DNA of 64,000 nt, from contig JAVLRN010000010.1 of the NCBI GenBank assembly GCA_032821775.1, positions 1,922,001 through 1,986,000 of the forward strand, in the 5' to 3' direction. The stretch's first letter is position 1, and each line of letters starts with the position of its first letter. A program made the translations under genes and the position numbers. Under the pieces are notes generated by a model. The model had not been told where the DNA came from. It worked only from the letters and a program-made list of their open reading frames with translations, and did not search any database. The DNA is from Sanguinoderma infundibulare. Lineage: Eukaryota; Basidiomycota; Agaricomycetes; Polyporales; Polyporaceae. Shown in pieces: positions 20,449 through 31,623 of the stretch.

Positions 20449-22533
20449 CTACCACACCAGTCTTGCACCACCATCTCCGATGCGCTCGAGAACGCCTTCG
20501 CCGTTCTCATCCTCAGCCACCCGTCTGTCGCCCTTCTCTCCCGAGTCATTGCGCTCTCCTCCTTGCGGTGTCTCCACCGCCGGAGGAGCTGCCGCTGCCG
20601 TCGTGTTGCCGGTGAGAAGGTGAACGGCGATGGAGTAAGCCGACGGCGCGACAAGGTTGAAGCCGAGCGACACAGCGACTTGAATCTTCGCGCTCGGCGC
20701 CGTCAACTTAACAGTTTCAGTACCGAGGTCACGAAGCCAAGGCAGACTGTCGGACCACGCCACCGTTCTCGAATCCGTCTCTCTGTCTTCCCCGGAGCCG
20801 GGAACACGCCGCGAGATCTGCACGTGGGCGTAGATGGTTATGGATTCACTATCGCGCTGCACGGTATGCCGGAACTCTATGGTGATGGCGTGGTCGTCCT
20901 TGGAAAGTGTGAGCCGGTGGGTGATGGGGTGGTCAGGGCCCGGTCTTTGGAGGTCAGTCGTATACCCTTGGGCGAGCAGCGTATCACGAGTCTTCGCCGC
21001 CAGCACCAGGACGATCGTCTTGTGTTCCCGATAGCAAGCAGCCTGTGCCGTCCAGTCTGCGCGGTCGGGGTGGGAGATGTACACCGTCTTGACCACTGTT
21101 TCCGAACGACAGCGTTCGATGGTGGCAGGTGACAGGGGAAAGAGATCAGTCCGAGACGAACCGCGCTCTGGTGTAGGAGAGATGTCCACGAATCCGGGAT
21201 GCAAGAATTCGATGCCGGAATTGGAAGCAGGGATGCAGCAGACACGGCCGAGAAGATGACCAGGATGATTCTTGTGTTCGCACCCAAGGATTGCTAGGTA
21301 CCAGTCGGTTGGTCTACCTACGAAGAATATCGTCGGTACCTTCGGGGGAAGATAGGACGAGAGGGGAAGCACGGCTACTGTTGTGCGGAGACCATATGGG
21401 GTAGACATGTATTCGATGGTGGGAATCAAGGAAGGCGGGTGCTGGTCAGGGGCGTAGGCATTCGGAGACACCCCCATGATGCTTCCACAGTGCCTGAATG
21501 CGTGTGGACTACTGGCGAGTAAGGATGGGTCCGAATCCAAGACATATACAATGTGCCGAGCAGCCTGTTCCGACGAGGCAATGGGATGCTCCTGGACAAT
21601 CTCGCTACCGAAGCACATATCCCCCCATGCGAAGATGCTATGATCAGGGATCCGACGAATGATTTCCTCCTGCAATCGTCGGAAAGCGCGATCGCCCTCC
21701 CCATACAGGGTGGGCATATTGATGTCAAAGATTCCCAGCAGGGAGTATGCCCGGTCTTCCTCCCTCGTCGTCTCTCGGTCTGCCGCCCACGAGAGCCGAT
21801 GAGCGATGCTGAACTCGTCGAACGGCCGCTCGTGCAAAAGGGCCTCGCGGTTGATACCGGTGATCTCCTCGACGACGTCGAAAAGGTCGCGCTTGGATCC
21901 AATGGCCTTCCAGTCCTCGGAGAAAAAGACGACGTCGAAAGGTGCGATGAGCTCCTGGAGCGTCCACCCACGCGTGAACCAGCGGCTCTTGTGGAAGAAT
22001 GATTCTTCGGCCCGATGGTCACCTTCGGCTAGTACGTCGGCTAGGAATGCGTAGCAGACCGTCGCACAGGCGTACCACTTGTACATGGAGTTGATCGCCT
22101 CGGACAACTCGGAGCTGCTCGTCTTGTCGATGCAGCACGAGTCGATCCAGAGGTACTTGTACCCTTCCTTCCGCGCGAGCGCACATGCGTCGCGCACCTT
22201 CGGCGAGAGCCTCGGATCGTCCCAGATGGATGGAGTCTCAGGATGGTGCTGGAATGGGTTAGAATGTGTTAGGGATGGAGGTGCGTGTGCGTCGTCTATG
22301 GAAGAAACGGAAGAGGGTGCATCGGGTTGGTTGGGTACCTCGGCGGATCCGGATAAAGGCGAAGCTGAGGAACGCAGAGGTCGACCATCCTCGTCGTAAT
22401 ACGACTTCTGGATTTCCTGGAGTTTCTGATACGTCTGCTCCTTCCCCTCCCAAGTGTGTGATAGGATTGCGTATGAGGTCCTGAGGGGATCTATCTCCTC
22501 GAACAGTCCGGTGTGGACATTGATTACCCGCAT
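20449..22533 (-). CDS. HET-domain protein, short-tailed copy
   Basis: This is a single-exon gene of 694 aa beginning MRVINVHTGLFEEI, as in the 5428 and 34470 copies. Motifs are YAILSHTW, LWIDSCCIDKT, GWTLQELIAP, EDRAYSLLGIFDINMPTLYGEG and RRIPDHSIFAW. The insert between motifs one and two is about 60 residues, rich in Ser and Pro. The C-terminal module is present (DTLLAQGYTTDLQRPG, THRLTLSKDDHAITIEF). Only one tail repeat remains. Compared with the other copies, one base is missing around 20455, so translation ends at GARLVW while the rest of the old tail continues in another frame. The upstream flank (22560-22960) is shared with the other two MRVINVHTG copies. Otherwise intact and probably expressed. 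Confidence 0.9.
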   Translation of the reverse strand: MRVINVHTGLFEEIDPLRTSYAILSHTWEGKEQTYQKLQEIQKSYYDEDGRPLRSSASPLSGSAEVPNQPDAPSSVSSIDDAHAPPSLTHSNPFQHHPETPSIWDDPRLSPKVRDACALARKEGYKYLWIDSCCIDKTSSSELSEAINSMYKWYACATVCYAFLADVLAEGDHRAEESFFHKSRWFTRGWTLQELIAPFDVVFFSEDWKAIGSKRDLFDVVEEITGINREALLHERPFDEFSIAHRLSWAADRETTREEDRAYSLLGIFDINMPTLYGEGDRAFRRLQEEIIRRIPDHSIFAWGDMCFGSEIVQEHPIASSEQAARHIVYVLDSDPSLLASSPHAFRHCGSIMGVSPNAYAPDQHPPSLIPTIEYMSTPYGLRTTVAVLPLSSYLPPKVPTIFFVGRPTDWYLAILGCEHKNHPGHLLGRVCCIPASNSGIEFLHPGFVDISPTPERGSSRTDLFPLSPATIERCRSETVVKTVYISHPDRADWTAQAACYREHKTIVLVLAAKTRDTLLAQGYTTDLQRPGPDHPITHRLTLSKDDHAITIEFRHTVQRDSESITIYAHVQISRRVPGSGEDRETDSRTVAWSDSLPWLRDLGTETVKLTAPSAKIQVAVSLGFNLVAPSAYSIAVHLLTGNTTAAAAPPAVETPQGGERNDSGEKGDRRVAEDENGEGVLERIGDGGARLVW

Positions 22534-23450
22534 CGCTGTTCCGCCCCCGAGCCTGCCTAACGCATAGTAAACGGGTCAATTTCGAAGTCGGATTTGCGCT
22601 GAAAACAAGTCGGGCTTACCCTGGTCGCTGGCTTATGTGCGGACCGTCGATCTGTTGCAATGAGAGATGGGAGAGGTTGAAGGCGACGCCGACGACCTGA
22701 TGATGGCGCATAAAGTCAAGTCCATTGTCCTCGCTAGGATGCAGTGGTGGAAGACTCACGGATTCTCTCGCAACGTGCACCCCGTCTTGGACTCTGTCCG
22801 ACGACGTGGAATGTGGTCCGACCGCCCTGAAGCTTCAAGGCTGCGCAGCCAGTGGTGTCGCTCGGACTCGGACTTCGAAAGTTCGTGACGCGCTTGGCCG
22901 CCCACCTCAGTCCCTAAAAGTGCTTCAGGATTTGAAGATTCTGCTACAATATACAACAATCCGATATCTAAGCCATTCATTATAGTCTAGCTTGAGTAGT
23001 TGCGGGACAATGGGGGTCGTTGGAGCTTGAGGACTAAGGATGGCGACCAACGTCGCTGCACAACACGTCTCTACCACGTCCAGTGGCAGGACGCTGGTTA
23101 CCTGGTCGTGAGCCATCGCCGACTACACACGGACCGCGATGGATTTGATACACGCCGTGCCCCTCCTCACGAACCTGGGGTGCTGGACCTGGTGCGTCGT
23201 TCGCAGCCGAGCAGCATTTGGTGCGCGACGGCGTAGACAGCTAAGGTGTGAATTGTCCCTGGACTCGTCGTTCCCGTTCTCTGCGGATCGAGGATGGTCT
23301 TGCATGTACTCGAACTACCATGCCTCATTGTCGTCATTGCTTTCTACGCACCCTCATCCATCAACTGCATTGCTTATACCTACTCGGCTGCGCGCATATA
23401 CGCGTACAAGTCTTGATGGTGCGCTGCCTGTACTTCGGCGTGCCACGTAC
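22534..23450. other. HET 5' flank, then intergenic
   Basis: Bases 22534 to about 22960 are the minus-strand leader and upstream flank of the HET gene, homologous to the flanks at 5000-5427 and 36978-37400. From about 22960 to 23450 no gene is recognisable. Confidence 0.45.
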
Positions 23451-23645
23451 CTTAGCCCGCTTTTGACCACGTCTAGCGCCCTCCTCCTCGTCTTCCTCCT
23501 CCTCGTCCTCCTCCTCCTCATCCTCCTCCTCATCTTCAACTTCCTGGTCCCGCTTCCGACTTTTCGGTGGTCTCTCCTGTCGCTCCTCGGCGTCTTCGAC
23601 AGCGTCGCCACTGTTAAGCATGATATCCTCCTCGATGTCGGACAT
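23451..23645 (-). pseudogene. Orphan first exon resembling transcription elongation factor SPT5
   Basis: The exon reads 65 codons from ATG at 23645 to GQKRAK, then a GTACGT splice donor. The product starts MSDIEEDIMLNSGD, has a run of about 25 acidic residues and ends in a basic KRAK motif. This is the layout of the acidic N-terminus of fungal SPT5, the partner of SPT4 in RNA polymerase II elongation. No further SPT5 domain (NGN, KOW) follows on the minus strand, so this is an isolated 5' piece that kept its splice donor. Acidic runs are common, so the family call is tentative; the donor in the expected place supports a displaced exon. Confidence 0.4.
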
Positions 23646-23949
23646 GGTGGGGCAGAGAGTGGAGCAAGGGGGTGGTGGTAGGAAGGTAAGAGGAAGTCGG
23701 GCTTGCCGCATCACCACTCGCCCTCACTCGCCGCGACGGTGCCACCGCTTGTGACGGAGTCTGACATAATGGCTCAATTTTCAGCCTCCGTCTTTCGGAC
23801 ATCAAAGCGGGCCTTTGAAGCTGCCCCGAAGCACGACGACGGGGCACTGGCTTGTTTCTGGCTTGTTTCTCAACCATCTTCAGCTGAGCCTCTTGCATCG
23901 CTTCGAGGGCCCGACCGTTGAAGGTGCTTCACCCGCACTCGACTGCACG

Positions 23950-25712
23950 ATGGACGGTACTGGAGAATTAGCACGATTTGTCGACCTTCCCGTGGAGTTG
24001 CTCCCGATCGTCATGCAACACATCGTACGCCCGAGTCACCTTGCAGCCATGTGCCTTGTCAACCAATCCTTCTACACCTTCGCCATCCCTCTGCTTTATG
24101 AACGCGTGTTTATCTATGCATGGCACAAGGAAGGGAAGGCCAAGGTCTGTGCGAAGAAACCCACCTTAACAGCAACTGACCGTCCTCCCCAGGTGATTCA
24201 ACTTTTCAAAACGTTGGCTGACTACCCCCATCTTGCGAAGCTGGTACAACAACTAGGTGTGTAGTCCATCCTGCCCCAGCCCCAGCGTAAATCCGCATGA
24301 ATCCACGCTACGAAACCCCTCTGACATGCTGGCAGTAATCAGGGACTTCCCCAAGGCGCTCCAATCTGAAGATCACGATACCATCCTCGAGCACTGCCTC
24401 GCCGGTATACGAAACTGCGTCAACCTTCGGGCCTGCACCTGGACTCGGCACGGATCGCTCACTTCGTCTATCTTGGAGACTTTGGCAGACTGCTCCCGAC
24501 TTCAAGAACTGGAGATAAACGGAGAGAACACCGGCTACTATGACCCTCGCGTCCTACCCCAGTTGTCACATCTTCGCAAACTGTCTCTCATTATGCCTAG
24601 TGCTGCTGTGATCGGCGTTTTGTTACCTTGGACTAGAAATGCAAGCCAGAGTCTCAATCATCTCAGCGTCATCTGCAAGGCGAGCCACCTCTCAAGCTGC
24701 CCTCGCGACACTGCGTTGACGGCGCGCTTGCCAGTCATCAACCCGCTTCAACGATGGTGTCCTGCACGACATCGCGTCCCATGTCACCAATCTAGAATAC
24801 GCCTACTTTGTCGGTTGTCCCAAGATCACCCATGATGGCCTTTGGGCCCTACTGTCCACAAACTATAAAGGCGTCGTCGGTCTGGGGATGGAGGGTCTGT
24901 CAACTGCATTCGTAAGTGTTCAATATCTCCGGTCGCTTATGATCCTTAATATCCTTCCTGTTGACAGGACATGGGCATCTTCAGCGAGCAATGCAACCGC
25001 GCGGGAACCCTTTCTCGTCTCCGATCCATTACGCTCACCGTTGACGAGCACACCTCCCTGGTGGAATGGCAGCAACATGTCCTCAGCCTTCTTTCGAACG
25101 CACCCATCCAGCAATTTCACATCTCCACCGTCGGTGGACACGTCGGACACCGACTCAGCGACGACTTTTGTAGCGCTATCGTCACCGGACACGGCAGCCG
25201 CCTCACTCGGTTCTCTGTCCACCGCATGCGCATGAGTATCGGCGCCATCGCCGACATTTGCCGACGATGTACCGCTCTTGAACAGCTTTTTATCGTTGTA
25301 GAGCAGACTGACCTGGTGAGTTCTGTTATCTACGGTGATTCCCGTAGACATGCTCACCGATTCGCAGGATGCACTTGGGCCGTGCCTCGCAGAAGCCCCG
25401 AAGCTTCGCGCAGTACACGTCAATCGGCCTCTAGACTTTGGCTCCGAAGACGTTCCGAAGCAGGCATACGGCCAGATACTTGGCATCGTGCGCCAATGTC
25501 GTCCGACGGTGCGACAGTTCGGTGTCAACACGCGCGTCTTTCAGGTGCGCATGGATCTACATGTTGCAACAGTCATTCCTTACGAACGTCCTGATCTGTA
25601 GGTAGAACGGGCGCCGCATATGGCTGAAGACGGGTCGATTAAGACGGAGGTCACCCTCGCGTCGTACGAGAATCCGGAAATCCCAGAGCAGTTCCTGGTA
25701 GTACGGACTTGA
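23950..25712 (+). CDS. F-box-like / leucine-rich protein of mushroom type, seven exons
   Basis: Exons are 23950-24144, 24193-24256, 24336-24679, 24735-24911, 24968-25315, 25368-25544 and 25602-25712. Product 471 aa. The N-terminus (FVDLPVELLPIVMQHIV, LAAMCLVNQSFYTFAIP) is an F-box-like segment, expected to bind a Skp1 adaptor. The rest resembles LRR-like repeats (LEINGEN, LEYAYFVGCPKITHDGLW). The C-terminus IPEQFLVVRT matches the ending I remember for this large basidiomycete family, so the model looks complete. All introns are 48-79 nt. The third (24680-24734) has a GC donor; without removing it the frame breaks, and with it removed the conserved segments join in phase 0. The target protein is unknown; a role in ubiquitin ligase recruitment is inference from the F-box. 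Confidence 0.85.
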
Positions 25713-26107
25713 TCGCTGCTTGATAATGAAGGAATATACACGACGCGGCTCTTCGCGCAAAATTGAATGCAAGCAGGCTTCGGAAGTAGCGCCCTGGCCT
25801 CGGGCATCTGTCGCGCTCGTACGTTCGGATCGCGCGTTCCCTTCTTCGGCGTTCCGTCCATGTTTCTCCTAACTGTCAGTCTAGAAGTTCGGTGTCCCGA
25901 GATGCGTAAATGACGTCCCATCTCATCATACCCACCGGATGACCAACCGTCCCGGTCACACAGTCAGCGCCGAAGTGCCTCCCGGTAAGTATATAACTTC
26001 TTCTCTCTGTCTCTCATCATATAAATTCCCGCATTCGCCATCAACATGTGCGTCGCTCTTTGGGTACACGAGGAGACTCGACTAATCCTACGATCGCAGA
26101 TATCATC
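25713..26107. other. Intergenic plus leader of the DUF302 gene
   Basis: No gene. A leader intron is likely at 26048-26099: donor GTGCGT overlapping an upstream ATG, branch-like CGACTAATC, acceptor GATCGCAG. Removing it also removes the context of the upstream ATG, so translation would start at 26108. Confidence 0.5.
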
Positions 26108-26715
26108 ATGTCGAAATCCGTCGTCGAGTTCACCTGCCGCCGTATCACCTACGATACTTCCCTTCCTATCTCCGAAGTCCTCGTGCGCCTAGACAAGGAA
26201 CTCAACAAGACCGGCGGTGGCCCCGAGGTCTTCCGCCTGCTCTCCACCGCCCAAACACGCGCCGAGCTTGAGGACGGCATGAACGCCCTCACCGGCGGCC
26301 GCGACTTTGTGTACGTCAGATTTCCGACATCCTCCTCACGCTCGACGCGCGCATATATCGACCGATGACGTGCAAACCCAGGTACTTCCTCGGTGCGAGC
26401 TATCACAAGTGGCTCAACGCCTACAACGGGACGACGCGTACGCCGCAGACGTACGGATACACCTTCGGGAACCCGCTCATCGCGCAGGCGATGCTCAACC
26501 ACGACCTAACCGTCGCGCTGCACGTCCCGCCCAAGATCGTCATCGTAGAGAAGGCGGATGGCAGCGGCACGAGGGTGACGTACGACGACCCCGCGTCTAT
26601 TATGGCCGTTCCTACTGCGAATGGGCAGAGCGTGCACCCGGAGCTGAAGCAGGCGGCTGAAGAATTGAGTCGCAAGTTCGAGGCGCTGATGGAGAGGATC
26701 ATCAAGGCGGAGTAA
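26108..26715 (+). CDS. DUF302-domain protein
   Basis: Two exons, 26108-26310 and 26382-26715, joined across a 71-nt intron (GTACGT donor, CCCAG acceptor) in the middle of a Val codon. Product 178 aa. The order VEFTCRRITYDT, then VLVRLDKELNK, ALTGGRDFV, LNAYNG, YTFGNPLIAQAMLNHDLT and LHVPPKIVI is that of fungal DUF302 (TT1751-like) proteins, which are small single-domain alpha/beta proteins of unknown biochemical role. The length is normal for the family. No signal peptide or membrane segment is seen. The gene is intact and unrelated to its HET neighbours. Confidence 0.85.
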
Positions 26716-27220
26716 TGATTCGAACCCTCCTGTGAGACCAGCACTGGCCTTGTACATGTTTTATTGGGGCTGAACTCATATTTAGCGTACGCGATCGCTC
26801 CCCTCATCGGAGGAAGTGTAAATATACAACAGAATGAATATCCATAGAGGTTCATCCATCAAGAACCAGCTGCCTGCACGCACTCCCGCAACCAATATCT
26901 CGCACGTTGACTTCGTATCGAATCGCTCATAACTCACTTCCAGGCACTGCATATGAGTGTTGCGACCGTACGGCTTAATGCGATATCGAACCAGCTTCAC
27001 GTTCAGGTGGCCCCTGGTGCCCTTGGCTTATCTGTTCGAAGCGCATGGTGCGGTCTTCCTTTGCCCCACCGCCACCTCATCTGCCGCAAGAGAAACGCTC
27101 TCATGTCCCGTAGCTGGTAACCTGTTCACATATATGCAACCGTGGCCACGAGACAGTGAGAGTCTCCTGTTGCGTTAGCACCCAACCCTAACGTTCTTCT
27201 CGAGGCTGCTTACAATCGTC
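26716..27220. other. Intergenic
   Basis: 3' flank of the DUF302 gene followed by sequence without a gene. From about 27160 it resembles the leader upstream of the intact HLP gene (18310-18355). Confidence 0.4.
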
Positions 27221-27440
27221 GTGGAAAATTTACAGTGCGCTTTCCCTTTGCTTTTTCTCCTTCGTGACCTATAACTCAACTATCTTCAACGCTGCATCAA
27301 AACCCGAGGTCTTCGACCTTTGGATAGCAAGTCGCCAACCTCCTCTCGTAATTCAGTCCGCGACTCCCGCACAGATACCCTCTAATCTTGCTGATTCTCT
27401 GTTCTGCTTCGCCCTCCCGCAAGGCGTACGGAATTACGAG
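27221..27440 (+). pseudogene. HLP relic: exons 1-2 only
   Basis: Exon 1 would be 27221-27234 and exon 2 is 27290-27440, exactly 151 nt as in the intact HLP gene. Exon 2 reads AASKPEVFDLWIASRQPP, then a LADSLF-FALPQGVRNYE block, and keeps its GTATGT donor. The initiation codon is GTG instead of ATG, and the acceptor before exon 2 is TTCAAC instead of TTCAG, so it cannot be expressed as in the intact copy. Nothing of exons 3-5 follows. It lies tail-to-tail with the HET gene at 27783-31273. Confidence 0.7.
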
Positions 27441-27782
27441 GTATGTTCAACGTTTGACTCTACACCATTGACCTGTTTTCAGAAGAGAGTGACCTGAGCA
27501 GTCGTTAGAATTGGAGATGGTAAAGGGTGCGTAGACCCTTCGTATTCGAAAACATTGTGACCACTACTAACCAACAGTACAGAAAGGGAGCGTAGTTACA
27601 TCAGGATTACCGCAGTTCATCTCGTACACCTACATATCGTCAGCCGGGATCAAGATACAACAAGTCCGTATCGGAACATTGGCCATAGGGAGCAACCGGG
27701 ATCAAGAGGCACGAAGTCCGTCACGAATCATTGGCCATAGAGATCGCACCGTATCGGAACGCGAGGGCGCGACGACAACAAA

Positions 27783-30700
27783 TCAGACCGATCCCTGGAG
27801 CCGCCCCACCCCAGGCTCGGTCTCCGATTCTCCGATTCCGTCAACCTCCGCATCTCCTGCACCCCGAATGGGTGGCACATCCACTGCAACCGTTGCGGGT
27901 GATGCCAGCTCGACGCTGTCCGGTGCGTCTGCTACCCTTTCCTGTGCCGTATCGCCGCCAGCCGCGACGCCTTCGGATCCTGGGTTGGTCTCCGACATGC
28001 CCTCAGGCCTCATCTCCAGCGCGCCGTCAGGCTGCGAATGTGGGGGATGGATGGGACGGTTATGCACGACCTCGACAACCAGAGAGTACTCGGAGTACCA
28101 CATGAGGTCAAAGCCGAGCAGCACGACCAGCTCCTCTCCCGTAGTTGGCGTGAACTTGACTTCCTTCTTCTTGAAATGCCAGCCCCACCAACTCCTATCC
28201 GTCCACTCCAAAACGTAGCAATTATCCCGTAGTTCAGCTTCGGAGTTGATAGCGGTCGAAAGGAAGGGTTTAAGGTCGATGCATGCCCGGAAAGTCAGAC
28301 GTTGATATGGGCCGATTGGGGACCAATGATCGGTCAACTTGTGCGAGTAAGCAATGGTGATGACAAAGTGAGCACTGGAGAGGGTAAGGCAACGATGTTC
28401 GGCGTCCTGATTTGGGCCTCGGAAGTCGACTTCATATCCTTGCGCCCGTAAAGCACGTTTGACGTGCCCTGGGAGCGTCAAGCGGACCGGGCTTTTGTGG
28501 AATCCCGTGAGTTCTGAATCTGTACGTTCGGGTTGAGAGGGACGTCTCGCGGGGGAAATGACAACGCGCAGATCATACTCCGACCGCCACGCCAAGTCCA
28601 AACCCAAGCATAACGTTAGCGGATCTCCGGACGGAGTGGTGAGCGCAACCTCCTTCTCGCCGAGGCGCCAGGACCATCCGCGGGTATTCAAATCCCTCCA
28701 CGCAACTGCATAAGGACCATCTTGATAACCCTCCAAACCGCCACTGACCTCCAAGCTGACCCATGCCACAACTACCAACTCTTGCTTGAACCGGCCCTCC
28801 CTGAGATCGCGGAAGTATCTGACGAAGATGGTGAAGTCGGCGTGAGCAATGGAGAGGGAATGAGTATAGCGGCCATTTGCGTCTGCCCCTCCGAGTCCAA
28901 GATCGCTAGCAATATAACCTTGAGCAAGCAACGCGCGTTGAACGGACCCTAGCAGGGTGAAGTTGATGGTCGTGTGTTCTGATGTAAGACCTTGGCCAGA
29001 GGGCTGGGTGTCCTCGGACTGGACTGGGTCACCGGTGTTCTCGAAGATCTCCACGCCGAGGCCATAACGATCGTTTGCTACACAATCAAACCAAAGCCGG
29101 AGTGTGACTGTGTCTCCGGTTGCTGTGACCAGTGCCACTTGTCTGGGGGTCAGAATACCAGAGTCCCTCCGAACGATCCAGACACGGGGGGAAGCATATT
29201 GTGCGACATCCCGCCGTGGCACATCGCCCCCCTCCTGGACCTGGGAGTCATGCGGTGGCAAGGCCCAGATGCGGGCTTTGACCGCGAGCCGCGGAGTGTA
29301 AACTTTGTCTTCATCTGCACGTACGAATGTCGTGTGTCGAACTTCGATGTGGATCGTCAGTGACTGGTTGGACAGCGTGACAGAAAGGGAAGCAGGGTGA
29401 TCTTGTTGAACAGTGGGTCCTCGCACAGTGTATCCGCGTGCTTCTATAGCAGCCTTGGCCCAATGCAGGATTGTCAGGGTTACAGCGCGATCAGAGCCAC
29501 TCGTCCAACGGGTAGTAGTGGTTCGTGCCAGGTGGGGAAGATAGACGGTCCGGGTCCGAAGTTCTGCGTCGTGAGCCTCAAGATCGCTCAGGGAAACGGC
29601 GAAGACATCCACTCGATTAGGACTTTCCCACGGAAGAAAAATCGACGCGGGGTGAAGGAAGTCCAAACCAGACGTGTCGGAAGGGACTACATTGCAGAGT
29701 CTGCCAAAAACTCGTCCAAGATGCCCGTCGTACGTACACCCTAGGATGAGGAGGTACCATTCGCCCTTCTCCTCTGTTTGGATACGGATCTGTGGAGATG
29801 GCGCGAGGGGTAAGAGGCGGACTTGTGTACGGATGCCATGTGGGGTAAACGTGTATTCCATGGCTGGGAGCTGTAGAGATTGGATGGTCGCACTGGATGC
29901 GGGAACGATTGGGGATGCTACCGTTTTGCGGATGTGTGCGAATCGGCTAGGAGAGGAGGCGAGAAGTGAATCCTGTGAACGCCGGAGGTAGACATTTCCC
30001 GCTTGCGGGTTCACCAGGCTTGAGGGGGACTCTAAGGTCAGATGCCCCCCTAGAAAGATGCTCTGGTCAGGGATACGCCTCAGAATCTCCTCCTGCAGCC
30101 TTCTGAACGCCTGCTCGCCCTCTCCGTAGAGTGTGTACATCGTGATCCCGAAGATTCCCAGCAGCGAATACGCCCGGTCCTCGATCCGTGTCGTCTCGCG
30201 CTCCGCAGCCCACAGCATCCGCTCCGCAACACTAACCTCATCGACGGACTTCTCGTGGGCCAAGATGTCGTGATCAATGTGTGTGATCTCGCCAATGAGA
30301 CCGGCCAACCCATCCTTGGTCTGTAGGGGAATCCAATCCTGCGAGAAGAAAACGACGCATCGTGGCGCGACGAGTTCTTGCAACGTCCACCCACGACGGA
30401 ACCATCTGCTCCTGCGAAACTTGGAACGACGGTCCTCCGGTTTGTCATCCGACGGCACGTCCGCGAGGAAAGCATAGCAGACCTGAGCGCCGCGATACCA
30501 ATCGTACATCGAGTTGATCGCCTCCGACAGCTCTGAGCTGCTCGTCTTGTCGATGCAGGAGGAGTCTGCCCAAAGGTAGCGGTAGCCGTCGCGGCGCGCC
30601 ATCTCGCATGCCTTCCGGATCTTCTCCGATAGCCCGGAGCCCTCATCCCAGATGGACAGGACACAGCCGCCTGCCAACGGCGCACCAGGAAGTGGGGCAT

Positions 30701-31273
30701 CCTGGGTGTCATGATTGACAGTCTGCACGGGGCCAGACTGCGAGACATCGCAAGAAGGAAGTGGGACGTCTTGGTTCACAGGGGATAGGACGGCATGGTC
30801 TCGGTGGCTCGTGTGACACACAAGTTCCGAAAGTCCTATGAGGAAGGCTCGGGAGGCTCGCGCCAATGGGAAGGTGCATGTGCGCCGTAACGACCGAAAT
30901 ACGACAGACACCAAGCATCGTGGAGGATCATCCGTCAGTGAGGGTCGAAGTGGCTGCAGCTCCGTCGTCGTGCTGTGGGTCGACAGTGTTTCGCTGGGAG
31001 CTTCTGCAACGAGATCAGGGTCCGGTCACGACGTGGGTCAGAGCGAAGCTCACCGTCTGACGGAGATTGCAACGGTTCGTTGATTGGAGGAGCCGTGGAG
31101 GCAGCAGGAGCAGAGACACGAGGAAGATGGCGGCATGCCTCTTGAATCTTCCTCACCTCTTGGTATGTCTGTTCCTCGCTCCCCCAGGTATGGGATAGAA
31201 TGGCGTACGGGGGCGCTGTGGAGAGATCAGGGAACTCTTCGAATTCCCCTGTTTCTGTGTTGATTAACCTCAT
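27783..31273 (-). CDS. HET-domain protein with three C-terminal modules
   Basis: Exon 1 is 31054-31273 and exon 2 is 27783-31003. The 50-nt intron (GTGAGC donor, GTTGCAG acceptor) splits a Glu codon and restores the HET frame. Product 1146 aa, start MRLINTETGEFEEF. Motifs are YAILSHTW, LWADSSCIDKTSSSELSEA, GWTLQELVAP and EDRAYSLLGIFGITMYTLYGEG. The usual CCID reads SCID here. The C-terminal half holds three successive copies of the beta module that other members have once: roughly 29035-29500, 28540-28960 and 28055-28490. Each has the RGY / LTLS / TIxIxxxH / GxxLWLxLxxxxxYxLxVE pattern. A further leader intron is likely at about 31299-31350. This is the most diverged and longest member. The acidic Pro/Ala tail is short. 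Confidence 0.9.
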
Positions 31274-31623
31274 CGACACCAATGACTGACGAAGATGGTT
31301 GAAAGTCGATTCAATACTTGATGACGCACAATGTTGGCTGAATACGTACCTTCCGAGGGCGGAAAGTAGTGGGGCGTGTGCTGGCAGGGATGAAGGAGTC
31401 GCCAACGTATTGAGATTCTCAAACACGAGGAAGACGTATCAGGGAAGCCTTGCCTCGAGGTGTCCGCGTGTAATCCGATATGTTGCACAGCAGAAATGAA
31501 TTATGATGCCCCATGAAAACCCACGAAAATGCGACGCCCCGCTTCGACGTCTCCGCAAGACCGCCCGCCGCATGCCCCGTGCCTACGAAACACACCCTCA
31601 ATCAGCGACCAATAGACAGCGAC
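31274..31623. other. Intergenic
   Basis: Leader of the minus-strand HET gene, including a likely leader intron with GTACGT donor at about 31350 and CGTCAG acceptor at about 31286, then a short gene-free stretch. Confidence 0.4.

Noticed and set aside
23465..23535. GAG/CTC-type microsatellite as an independent repeat feature
   Set aside because: It encodes the Glu run of the SPT5-like exon and needs no separate explanation.
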